This document shows positions 1-6,369 of a DNA stretch of 6,972 bases, one piece after another. Under the pieces are notes generated by a model. The model ran no database searches. It saw nothing but the letters and a program-made list of their open reading frames with translations, and was not told the DNA's origin. The stretch is from Rhodococcus sp. IITR03 (GTDB lineage Bacteria > Actinomycetota > Actinomycetes > Mycobacteriales > Mycobacteriaceae). Location: NCBI GenBank assembly GCA_001017865.1, contig LATQ01000001.1:3007026-3013997 (forward strand), given 5' to 3'. A program made the translations under genes and the position numbers. Each line of letters opens with the position of its first letter. Within the stretch, counting starts at the first letter, position 1.

Positions 1-47
1 CCGCACTCGATGCCTTCCGTGCCCGTCTGAGCGAGCTGGCCGGCTGA
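1..47 (+). CDS. alaS: C-terminal end of probable alanyl-tRNA synthetase (partial)
   Basis: An open frame enters from the left edge and ends at TGA 45-47, giving a short tail that reads ALDAFRARLSELAG. It is Ala/Leu/Arg rich and helical, as expected for the end of the AlaS C-terminal domain. The identification rests mainly on context: in mycobacteria and rhodococci alaS lies directly upstream of ruvX, mltG and aroE, and the next start codon follows the stop after only 2 nt, which suggests translational coupling. Fourteen residues cannot prove the family, so another upstream gene remains possible. Confidence 0.6.
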   Translation, partial: ALDAFRARLSELAG

Positions 48-49
48 GC

Positions 50-545
50 GTGCCGAACCGCCGCGCCCGATCGTCCCGGAGTGACGATCCCGGCCGTGGT
101 CGCCGCATCGCAGTCGACGTCGGCAGCGTCCGGATCGGGGTCGCCTCCAGCGACCCGACGGGATCCTCGCCACCCCGGTCGAGACGGTGCCGCGGTCCAA
201 GGAACGCGGACCCGACGCACCCGATATCCGGCGCATCGTCGAGATCGTTAGGGAATACGAGGCTGTTGAGGTTATCGTCGGGCTGCCGCAGACACTGCGC
301 GGTGAGCCCGGCAAGGCTGCGAAACTGGCGAGCGACTTCGCGCGTCGACTTCGCCGTGCCCTACCCGATGTTCCCGTGCGCCTGGCCGACGAACGTTTCA
401 CGACGGTCACTGCGGCGCGCGCCCTCCGCGAGAGCGGGGTGAGTGCGCGAGGTGCGCGGCCGGTCATCGACCAGGCTGCCGCCGTGGCCATCTTGCAGGG
501 TTGGTTGGACGAGCGGAGTTCGGTAGTGAACGAGTCGGGGCGTGA
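50..545 (+). CDS. ruvX: RuvX/YqgF family putative pre-16S rRNA nuclease (frameshifted by two apparent homopolymer errors)
   Basis: RuvX (YqgF) is an RNase H-fold nuclease implicated in maturing the 5' end of 16S rRNA; it was first annotated as a Holliday junction resolvase. The repaired protein is 165 aa, typical for actinobacteria. Visible motifs are IAVDVGSVRIG with acidic Asp23, VIVGLPQTLRG near residue 78, ADER with Asp114-Glu115, and VIDQAAAVAIL with Asp141. These supply the expected three acidic active-site positions. The GTG start at 50 is chosen because the reading SDDPGRGRRIAVDVG fits rhodococcal homologues. Two 1-base losses are inferred. GGG at 160-162 should be GGGG, joining SSDPTG to ILATPVETVP. 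GGGG at 537-540 should be GGGGG, giving an end NESGA and TGA 543-545. That stop overlaps the mltG GTG by 4 nt, which supports the repair. The family call is secure; the exact C-terminus is inferred. Confidence 0.9.
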
Positions 546-2456
546 CGCAGGGGCAGCCGGTGAGCCGGCACGGACGACACGACGACCATTCGGAGAACGC
601 GCGGCAGGATCTGTTCGCGGATCCTTACGCCGGTGGGTACACGGAACCTCCAGTGGATCGCACCGGATCCGAGGATCCCTATCGCACCGGATCCGAGGAT
701 CCCTATCGCACCGGATCCGAGGATCCGTATCGATCCGACCCGCGGTACCGGTACGACGATCCGTACGGCAACGACTCCCACGGCCGTGAACCGTACGGCG
801 GTGGTGCGTACGAGAGCGTCCCGGGTGGCACCCGGAGGCCCGTCGACCCGATCCGGACGATCACGAGACCACGGTCCTGAACTTCGGACCGGGTGTATTC
901 GACGGCCCGCCGCCCCGTCACCCCGAACAGGGTTACGGCGAGCAGGGGTACGCCGAGGAACATCAGGGTACGTCGAGCAGGGCTATACCGAGCAGGGCTA
1001 TACCGAGCAGGGCTATACCGAGCAGGGCTACGGCGACGGAGGTTACGCAGGATCCGGGTACGAGCACGACGGATCCACCGGCGCCGATCCCGGACACGCT
1101 CCGGCCGATCACCCCGAGGGTGGACATCTCGACGACGAGTACCCGGGCGGATACTCCTACGCCGCACGCGACGCGAACCGTGACGCCTACCGCGACGACG
1201 ACTCCGCCGCCGACGCGGTCGCAGCGGAGGAGGTCACCGCCGAGCAGCGTGCGGTCCCCCTCGCGGTCCGACGGTTCGGAAGCGCCGCACGCCGCAATCC
1301 GAAGGCGAGCGGGCGCAAGAAGCGCGGACGTGTCGTGGGCGCGCTCGCCGCCGCGGTGCTCCTGCTCGTCGTCGTGGGTGGCGGTTATCTCGCCTACGAC
1401 CGGTTCCTCGGCACCGATCTTCCGCCGGACTTCACCGGACCTCCCGGACCGGCCGTCGTCGTCCAGGTCAACCCCGGCGAGACCGCCGGAGAGATCGGCA
1501 GCGAGTTCGTCGACAAGGGTGTCGTCGCGAGTTCCGCTGCCTTCTACGAAGCGGCCGTGCAGAACTCGGGGATGAATTCGCTGCAGCCCGGCTTCTACCA
1601 GGTGGCCACCAACATCCCGGCTGTCGACGCCGTCGCCGCCCTCGTCGACCCGGCCAGCCGGGTCGGTGCGCTCGTGATCTCCGAGGGGCGTCAGCTCCAC
1701 GACATCCGCGACGTCAACACCGGTGCCGTCCGCAAGGGCATCTACACACTCATCGCCGAGGCGAGCTGCCACGGCGATCCGGCCGCGGAGAACTGCGTCA
1801 CCTACGAGGAACTCGACGCGGCCGGTGCCACCCCGGACCTGCAGGCGCTCGGCGTTCCGGAATGGGCGCGCGACGCGGTCGCGAATGTACCGACCGCAGG
1901 CGACAGCTCGAAGGCCTCATCGCCGCGGGCAGCTGGGATTTCGATCCGACGGCCGAACCCGTCGAGATCCTCGCCCGCCTCGTGTCGGAAAGTGCTGCCA
2001 GCTACGACGCGACGGGGATCACCGACGCGGCCGCACGCGTGGGCCTGACCCCGTACGAGATGCTCATCTCCGCATCGCTCGTCGAACGCGAGGCCCTGCC
2101 ACAGGATTTCGCGAAGGTCGCCCGCGTGATCCTCAACCGCCTCGAGATCGACCAGATGCTCCAGTTCGACTCGACCGTCAACTACGAGCTCGACGAGACC
2201 GAACTCGCGACCACCGACGCCGACCGCGCGCGGGTGACCCCCTGGAACACGTATGCCATGGTCGGTCTGCCGGCGACGCCCATCTCGTCACCGAGCATCG
2301 GTGCGCTGCAGGCGATGGAGAACGGAACCGGGGGAATGGATCTACTTCGTGACGATCGACGACAAGGGCACCACGCTCTTCGCGAATTCCTACGAGGAGC
2401 ACCTGCAGAACACCGAACTGGCACTCGCGAGCGGGATCCTCGACAGTGGCCGCTGA
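542..2456 (+). CDS. mltG: MltG endolytic murein transglycosylase (YceG-like) with long disordered N-terminal head; frameshifted in assembly
   Basis: MltG is an inner-membrane lytic transglycosylase that cleaves nascent glycan strands and ends peptidoglycan chain growth. The repaired protein is about 638 aa. Residues 1-264 are cytoplasmic, acidic and rich in Tyr, Gly and Asp, with two tandem repeats. One membrane helix spans about 265-286 (VVGALAAAVLLLVVVGGGYL) after a basic RKKRGR stretch. The periplasmic YceG domain follows, with the catalytic motif ASLVERE (Glu516, Glu518), VILNRL, LQFDSTVNYEL and TPWNTYAMVGLPATPISSP. GTG 542 overlaps the ruvX stop. GTG 560, which has AGGGG about 7 nt upstream, is an alternative start. 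Four indels are inferred: GG at 834-835 (should be GGG), T at 969 (TT), CC at 1890-1891 (CCC), and an extra G in the run 2330-2334. Their net effect restores one frame of 639 codons. The stop overlaps aroE by 11 nt. The family is secure; the exact sequence around the repairs is not. Confidence 0.93.
659..730 (+). repeat. Three tandem 24-nt repeats in mltG encoding RTGSEDPY
   Basis: Three head-to-tail 24-nt units occupy 659-682, 683-706 and 707-730. The first two are identical and the third differs by one base (CCC to CCG in the Pro codon). Each unit encodes RTGSEDPY in the mltG frame, and the array continues as degenerate RSDPRYRYDDPY. Each unit contains two GGATCC hexamers. The repeat is in frame and lies in the predicted disordered cytoplasmic head, so copy number could vary without disrupting the enzyme. 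Confidence 0.95.
975..1034 (+). repeat. Tandem 15-nt repeats in mltG encoding EQGYT
   Basis: Three perfect 15-nt units at 975-989, 990-1004 and 1005-1019 encode EQGYT. A fourth at 1020-1034 encodes EQGYG with two substitutions. Once the 969 indel is repaired, diverged copies upstream (EQGYG, EQGYA, then an EEHQGYV variant, from about 925) extend the array. The region is Gln/Gly/Tyr rich and of low complexity, part of the cytoplasmic N-terminal head of MltG. The assembly may have miscounted perfect units. Confidence 0.93.
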
Positions 2457-3299
2457 TCCGAACGGGGGTGTCCGGAGGGCCGCGGTCCTCGGGAAACCCA
2501 TCGCGCACTCGAAGTCGCCCCTGTTGCATCTCGCGGCGTACCGGGCACTCGGGCTGACCGAGTGGACCTACGAACGCATCGAATGCACCGGTGAGCAGCT
2601 GCCGGGACTCGTGTCCTCACTCGGTGAGGAATGGGTGGGTCTGTCCGTCACGATGCCCGGCAAGTTCGCGGCACTCGAGTTCGCCACCGAACGCACCGAG
2701 CGGGCCGTCAGGATCGGATCGGCCAACACCCTCGTCCGCATCGAGAGCGGGTGGCGCGCCGACTGCACCGACGTCGACGGCGTGTCCGGAGCACTGCGTT
2801 CGGTCGGCGTCGGCGATCTGTCCGGCGCGTCGGCGGTCGTCGTGGGCTCGGGTGGCACCGCCCGACCGGCGCTCGTGGGTCTCACCGACCTCGGTGTGCG
2901 CTCGGTGACCGTGGTTGCGCGGTCCGAGGAGAAGGCCCGCGCGACGTTCGATTGTCTCGACGACGACATCGAGGCCCGATGGCTGTCGTTCGACGCCCCC
3001 GAACTCGGCCGGGTCTGCGCCGAGGCCGGTGCGCTCGTGAGCACCGTGCCCGCACCCGCAGCAGCCCCGTACGCGGAGGCTCTCGCACAGGCCCCGCGCA
3101 TCCTCGATGCGATCTACGACCCTGGCCCACGCCGCTGGCGACAGCGGCCGAGGTACGCGGCGTCCGCGTCGTCAGCGGTCTGCACATGCTGCTCAACCAG
3201 GCCTTCGGGCAGGTCGAGCAGTTCACGGGTTTGCCCGCCCCGCGCGCGGAGATGGCGCGTGCCGTCGGGCTCGACCTGAATTCTCCGCACCCGGCCTGA
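2446..3299 (+). CDS. aroE: Shikimate dehydrogenase (AroE); one apparent frameshift
   Basis: AroE reduces 3-dehydroshikimate to shikimate with NADPH in the cytosolic pathway to chorismate and aromatic amino acids. The repaired protein is 284 aa, close to the family norm. The N-terminal substrate domain shows GKPIAHSKSP (Ser22 and Ser24 bind shikimate), SVTMPGK with catalytic Lys73, ANT at 93-95 and DCTDVDG with catalytic Asp109. The nucleotide-binding loop VVVGSGGTARP is at about 131-141. The C-terminal HMLLNQAFGQVE carries the conserved Gln. The GTG at 2446 starts inside mltG (11-nt overlap), which suggests coupled translation. CCC at 3120-3122 should be CCCC: this turns IYDPGPRRW into IYDPWPTPLATAAEVRG and restores the normal C-terminus ending at TGA 3297-3299. 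The residue two before Asp109 is Cys where many family members have Asn. Confidence 0.95.
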
Positions 3300-3391
3300 G
3301 ATCCCGCACGCTCCTCGATCCATAGATACGGGTGAGGGGTCCGATACCGAACGAGAATGGTCCGCGAGCACTTTCCGGCCCGTTCGCGAAG

Positions 3392-3397
3392 TAGTGT
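3392..3397 (+). promoter_or_regulatory. Possible -10 element (TAGTGT) of the thiolase promoter
   Basis: TAGTGT fits the actinobacterial TANNNT -10 pattern and lies 65-70 nt before the thiolase ATG. No good -35 is visible at 16-18 nt upstream (ACTTTC near 3370-3375 is weak). Its overlap with the start of the 16-bp palindrome would make sense for a repressed promoter. In GC-rich DNA such a hexamer is weak evidence alone. Confidence 0.3.
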
Positions 3398-3411
3398 CGG
3401 ACCCGTCCGAC
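3396..3411. promoter_or_regulatory. Perfect 16-bp palindrome, candidate operator upstream of the thiolase gene
   Basis: The sequence is GTCGGACCCGTCCGAC: two perfect 7-bp arms around a 2-bp centre. It overlaps the possible -10 element by 2 nt and sits where a repressor would block transcription. Its size and symmetry fit a dimeric TetR- or GntR-type regulator, which often controls acyl-CoA genes in actinobacteria. It does not match the KstR pattern TNNAACNNGTTNNA. A hairpin role is less likely because the loop would be short and no T-tract follows. TTCGCGAA lies just upstream (3383-3390), and GTGAC-GGCT-GTCAC lies just downstream (3416-3429). Confidence 0.5.
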
Positions 3412-3415
3412 GGCC

Positions 3416-3429
3416 GTGACGGCTGTCAC
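3416..3429. promoter_or_regulatory. Inverted repeat GTGAC-N4-GTCAC in the thiolase leader
   Basis: Perfect 5-bp arms flank GGCT. The repeat lies 22 nt before the ribosome binding site and could be a second operator half or a small leader hairpin. With arms this short, chance occurrence in GC-rich DNA is quite possible. Confidence 0.3.
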
Positions 3430-3461
3430 CGCTGTCGCCTGCGGGTCGAGAAGGAGCAAAC

Positions 3462-4608
3462 ATGAGTGCAGTGATCGTCCAGGCCGTGCGCACACCTGTC
3501 GGCAGGAGGAACGGCGGCCTGTCCGGCGTGCACCCGGCACAACTGTCCGCCGTCGTGCTGAACGCGCTGGTCGAGCGCGCGGCATCGATCCGGAGGTCGT
3601 CGAGGACGTCATCTGGGGTTGCGTGCAGCAGGCCGGCGAGCAGGCCATCGACATCGCCCGCACCGCGGTGCTCACAGCGGGCTGGCCGGAGTCCGTGCCG
3701 GCGTGACCATCGACCGGCAGTGCGGCTCGAGCCAGCAGGCGCTGAACTTCGCGATCGCGAGCGTCGAAGCGGGACACTACGACGTCGTCGTCGCCGGTGG
3801 CGTCGAGGTGATGTCGCGGGTGCCATGGGCACCTCGACCTCCGTGGGCGGGTCGCCCTACCCCGAGCCTTCCTCGAGCGGTACGACGGGGCGCGGCCGAA
3901 CCAGGGCATCGGCGCCGAGATGATCGCCGAGAAGTGGGGCCTGAGCCGCACCGACGTGGACGCCTTCTCCGCGCGCTCGCACGAACGGGCCGCCGCCGCC
4001 CAGGACGCCGGACTGTTCGCCGACCAGATCGTGCCGGTCACCACCCCGGACGGAACCGTCGTCTCGCAGGACGAGGCATCCGCCGCGGCACCACCGTCGA
4101 GAAGCTCGCCGGCCTGAAGACCGTCTTCAAGGAGGACGGTGTCATCCACGCCGGGAACTCCTCGCAGATCTCCGACGGATCCGCCGCACTGCTGATCATG
4201 AGCGAGGAGGCCGCCGTGAAGCACGGCCTGACTCCGCTCGCGAAGATCCACACCGCCGTCGTGACCGGCTCCGACCCGGTCATCATGCTCACCGCACCCA
4301 TCCCGGCGACGGAGAAGGCACTCGCGAAGTCCGGCCTGTCCGTCGACGACATCGGCGTCTTCGAGGTCAACGAGGCGTTCGCTCCGGTGCCCATGGCCTG
4401 GCAGAAGGAGATCGGCGCACCCGAGGACAAGCTCAACCCCAACGGTGGTGCGATCGCCCTCGGTCACCCGCTCGGGGGTTCCGGCGCCCGCATCCTCACT
4501 GACATGATCTTCCACATGCGCCGCAACAACCTCCGCTACGGCCTGCAGACCATGTGCGAAGGCGGCGGCCAGGCCAACGCCACCATCCTCGAACTCGTCG
4601 CGCAGTAG
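3462..4608 (+). CDS. Acetyl-CoA acetyltransferase / 3-ketoacyl-CoA thiolase, FadA6-like (five apparent frameshifts)
   Basis: Thiolases cleave 3-ketoacyl-CoA to acetyl-CoA and a shortened acyl-CoA, or run in reverse to make acetoacetyl-CoA. The repaired protein is 383 aa, the normal size. The nucleophilic cysteine is Cys88 in [17 protein letters not shown] starts at Asn305, His337 is in ALGHPLG, and Cys367 is in [11 protein letters not shown]. The wording of these motifs, plus PIPATEKAL and [14 protein letters not shown], is closer to mycobacterial FadA6 than to classical PhaA. A steroid role is only inferred by similarity, since no steroid genes are adjacent. ATG 3462 follows AAGGAG by 5 nt. 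Five 1-base losses are inferred: GG 3581-3582, GG 3700-3701, CC 3823-3824, TT 3869-3870 and GG 4075-4076, each one base short of a triplet run. All catalytic residues survive repair. The gene is monocistronic, with its own promoter region and terminator. Confidence 0.92.
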
Positions 4609-4623
4609 CCGCACCCGACACCG

Positions 4624-4667
4624 TCCGCTGTCCACCCGCGATACCTGAGCGGGTGGGCAGCGGATTT
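4624..4667 (+). terminator. Strong intrinsic terminator after the thiolase gene
   Basis: A 16-nt left arm (TCCGCTGTCCACCCGC, 4624-4639) pairs with 4649-4664 across a 9-nt loop. Fifteen pairs are Watson-Crick and one is G-U. TTT follows at 4665-4667, then CTC. It starts 15 nt after the thiolase stop and separates it from the YCII/sigma unit. The reverse strand lacks a T-tract, so it probably acts only on plus-strand transcripts. Confidence 0.88.
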
Positions 4668-4678
4668 CTCCGCGCAGG

Positions 4679-4705
4679 TGTCGAATCGGCGCCCTACCGT
4701 TCGTG
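4679..4705 (+). promoter_or_regulatory. Candidate ECF42-dependent promoter of the YCII/sigma operon
   Basis: TGTCGA at 4679-4684 is identical to the -35 motif I recall as reported for ECF42 sigma factors (TGTCGA with a CGA/TC-type -10). Downstream, CGTTCGTG (4698-4705) holds a CGT-type -10 candidate: CGTG at 4702-4705 is 17 nt from the -35, though its last base differs. A homopolymer error in the spacer could alter the apparent distance. Because the downstream operon encodes an ECF42-type sigma factor, the site suggests positive autoregulation. That is inference from motif and context. Confidence 0.55.
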
Positions 4706-4717
4706 TAGAGGGTGAGA

Positions 4718-4734
4718 GGCCGGAACCGCCGGCC
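4718..4734 (+). other. GC-rich hairpin in the YCII mRNA leader
   Basis: GGCCGG (4718-4723) and CCGGCC (4729-4734) form a 6-bp GC stem with loop AACCG. It ends about 7 nt before the purine-rich ribosome binding site GGGAAGGA (4741-4748). It might stabilise the leader or modulate ribosome access, but it may also be incidental in such GC-rich sequence. Confidence 0.4.
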
Positions 4735-4755
4735 GCCGAGGGGAAGGACCCCGAC

Positions 4756-5110
4756 ATGGCGCAGTACCTGCTGAGCATCTACCAGCGACGGTGAACCGCC
4801 GTCACCGGAGTTCCTCGACCCGATCATGAAGAAGGTCGCGGCGTGGCAGAACGAGATCCGGGAGGCAGGGATCTGGGTGTTCTCCGGCGGCCTGCACCCG
4901 CCGGACACGGCGACGGTCGTGCGCACGGACGAGGGGCGCACGGTGACGACCGACGGTCCGTACATCGAGGGCAAGGAGCATCTCGGTGGCTTCGACGTCA
5001 TCGACGTGCCCGACCTCGACGAGGCGCTGAAGTGGGCGCGCGGTCTCGCCGATGCCACCACACTGCCCATCGAGGTGCGGCCCCTGGAGTTCGGATCCTG
5101 CGCCGGATGA
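4756..5110 (+). CDS. YCII-related (DGPF-type) protein, partner of the adjacent ECF42 sigma factor; apparent 2-nt deletion
   Basis: This is a small cytoplasmic ferredoxin-like-fold protein of the YCII/DGPF family, whose biochemical role is unknown. The repaired length is 118 aa. It begins MAQYLLSIYQ and contains WVFSGGLHPPDTATVVR, the family signature variant DGPY at residues 67-70, EGKEHLGGFDVIDV and IEVRPLEF at the C-terminus. ATG 4756 follows GGGAAGGA by 7 nt. As given, the frame hits TGA after 12 codons. Restoring CCC where a single C stands at 4786 gives IYQPDGEPPSPEF and rejoins the long frame. DGPF genes are typical neighbours and targets of ECF42 sigma factors, and here the sigma gene begins 13 nt after the stop. 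An enzymatic, ligand-binding or signal-sensing role cannot be chosen from sequence. Confidence 0.88.
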
Positions 5111-5123
5111 CCTGCGTACCTCG

Positions 5124-6369
5124 ATGACCGGGCCGTCCACCGCCGACATCGGTCGCATCTTCCGTGAGGAGTACGGCCGCGCGGTCGCCGTGCTCACCCG
5201 CGTCCTCGGCGACATCGACGTCGCCGAGGACGCGGTGCAGGACGCCTTCTCGACCGCCGTCGAACGATGGCCCGGGGAAGGCATCCCACCGAGCCCGGCC
5301 GGATGGATCATCACCACCGCCCGTCGCCGGGCGATCGACAGGGCACGACGGGAGGCCGCACGATCGGTCAAGCACGCCGAGGCGGACCTGCTCCACCCGA
5401 CATCCGGCGTCGCGGTCGACCCCGAGGCGGTCGTCTCGCCCGAGATCCCTGACGACCGCCTCCGTCTGATCTTCACCTGTTGTCACCCGGCGCTTGCGCC
5501 TCAGGCACGAGTCGCGCTGACATTGCGCCTGCTCGGCGGGCTCACCACCACGCAGATCGCCCGGGCCTTCCTCGTGCCGGAAACGACGATGGGGCAACGG
5601 ATCTCCCGCGCCAAACGAAAGATCCGCGACGCGCGCATCCCGTTTCGCATCCCGTCCCCGGACGAGTTTCCCGAACGCCTCGACGCGGTGCGGTCCGTGC
5701 TCTATCTCGTGTACACGGAGGGCCACACGGCGAGCACCGGACCCGAACTCGCCGACACGGATCTGTGTTCGGAGGCGGTGCGGCTGGCCCGCTTGCTGGC
5801 AGGGCTCGTTCCCGACGATCCCGAGACCACGGGACTTCTCGCCCTGATGCTCCTCGGCGAATCCCGACGCGCCGCGCGGACAGGGCGCGGCGGCGAACTC
5901 GTCCTGCTCGCAGACCAGGACCGCTCGCGGTGGGACCGCGCGCTGATCGACGAAGGGCAGGCGCTCGTGCGGCGCACCTGCGCTGGAACAGGCCGGGGCC
6001 CTACCAGATCCAGGCCGCGATCGCCGCGGTGCACGCCGACGCGCCCACCTTCGAGGACACCGATTGGGCGCAGATCGTCGCGCTCTACGACCTGCTGATG
6101 GCCGCGGATCCCACACCGGTCGTCGCGTTGCACCGGGCCGTCGCACTCGCCGAAGTGGAGGGTCCCGCAGCGGCTCTCGGGCTCGTCGACCGCCTCGACC
6201 TCGAGCGGTACCACGTCTTCCACGCCGTCCGGGCCGACCTGCTCGCCCGCCTCGGCCGGATCACCGAGCGAGCGAGGCGTACACCACCGCCGCGGCGCGC
6301 ACGGAGAACGCGGTCGAACGCGCACATCTCCTACGTCGCCGCGACGACCTGCGGGACGCGCTCAGGTAG
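5124..6369 (+). CDS. ECF42-type RNA polymerase sigma factor with C-terminal TPR-like/DUF6596 extension; two apparent frameshifts
   Basis: The repaired protein is about 415 aa, twice the size of a simple ECF sigma. Region 2 covers about residues 1-80 (IFREEYGRAVAVLTR, DIDVAEDAVQDAFSTAVERW, GWIITTARRRAIDRARRE). A linker leads to FTCCHP at 117-122 and the region 4 helix-turn-helix at about 139-165 (LTTTQIARAFLVPETTMG, RISRAKRKI). A C-terminal extension of over 220 aa includes VLYLVYTEGH and NRPGPYQIQAAIAAVHAD from residue 289. This extension is typical of ECF42, where it is thought to be needed for activity and no conventional anti-sigma factor is present. CC at 5977-5978 (should be CCC) and G at 6268 (GG) are inferred losses; repair gives the end RRRDDLRDALR. 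ATG 5124 is chosen because it starts just before region 2, although its ribosome site is weak. ATG 5107 overlaps the YCII stop but is out of frame. Confidence 0.9.

Larger units (their letters stand above)
3300..3461. other. Intergenic region between aroE and the thiolase gene
   Basis: These 162 nt contain no convincing gene. No strong terminator follows aroE. The right half holds three short palindromes, a possible -10 hexamer and the ribosome binding site of the thiolase gene (AAGGAG at 3451-3456, 5 nt before ATG 3462). It therefore looks like a regulated promoter region. Confidence 0.7.

Noticed and set aside
604..735. High density of GGATCC hexamers as a regulatory or cloning signature
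   Set aside because: The hexamers come from the Gly-Ser and Glu-Asp-Pro codons of the tandem repeat, so the density is a consequence of the repeat.
659..1034. CRISPR array or mobile-element repeats
   Set aside because: The units are 24 and 15 nt, contiguous without spacers, and in frame within mltG; no terminal inverted repeats or transposase are present.
963..1772. A minus-strand open frame of 269 codons opposite mltG
   Set aside because: It is a shadow frame: its repeated LLGIA-type segment is just the reverse reading of the EQGYT repeat, and it shows no family features.
3462..4608. Thiolase as a true pseudogene or as several split proteins
   Set aside because: All five breaks are one base short of a homopolymer triplet, all catalytic residues are kept, and the same kind of break occurs in every other gene in the window.
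4756..4830. Programmed ribosomal frameshifting early in the YCII gene
   Set aside because: There is no convincing slippery heptamer or downstream structure, and a lost CC explains the break in the same way as the other indels.
3223..5070. A 615-codon open frame on the minus strand opposite the thiolase and YCII genes
   Set aside because: It is Arg/Ser/Gly-rich with no recognisable motifs and lies antisense to genes with clear catalytic motifs. Long antisense frames are expected in high-GC DNA.
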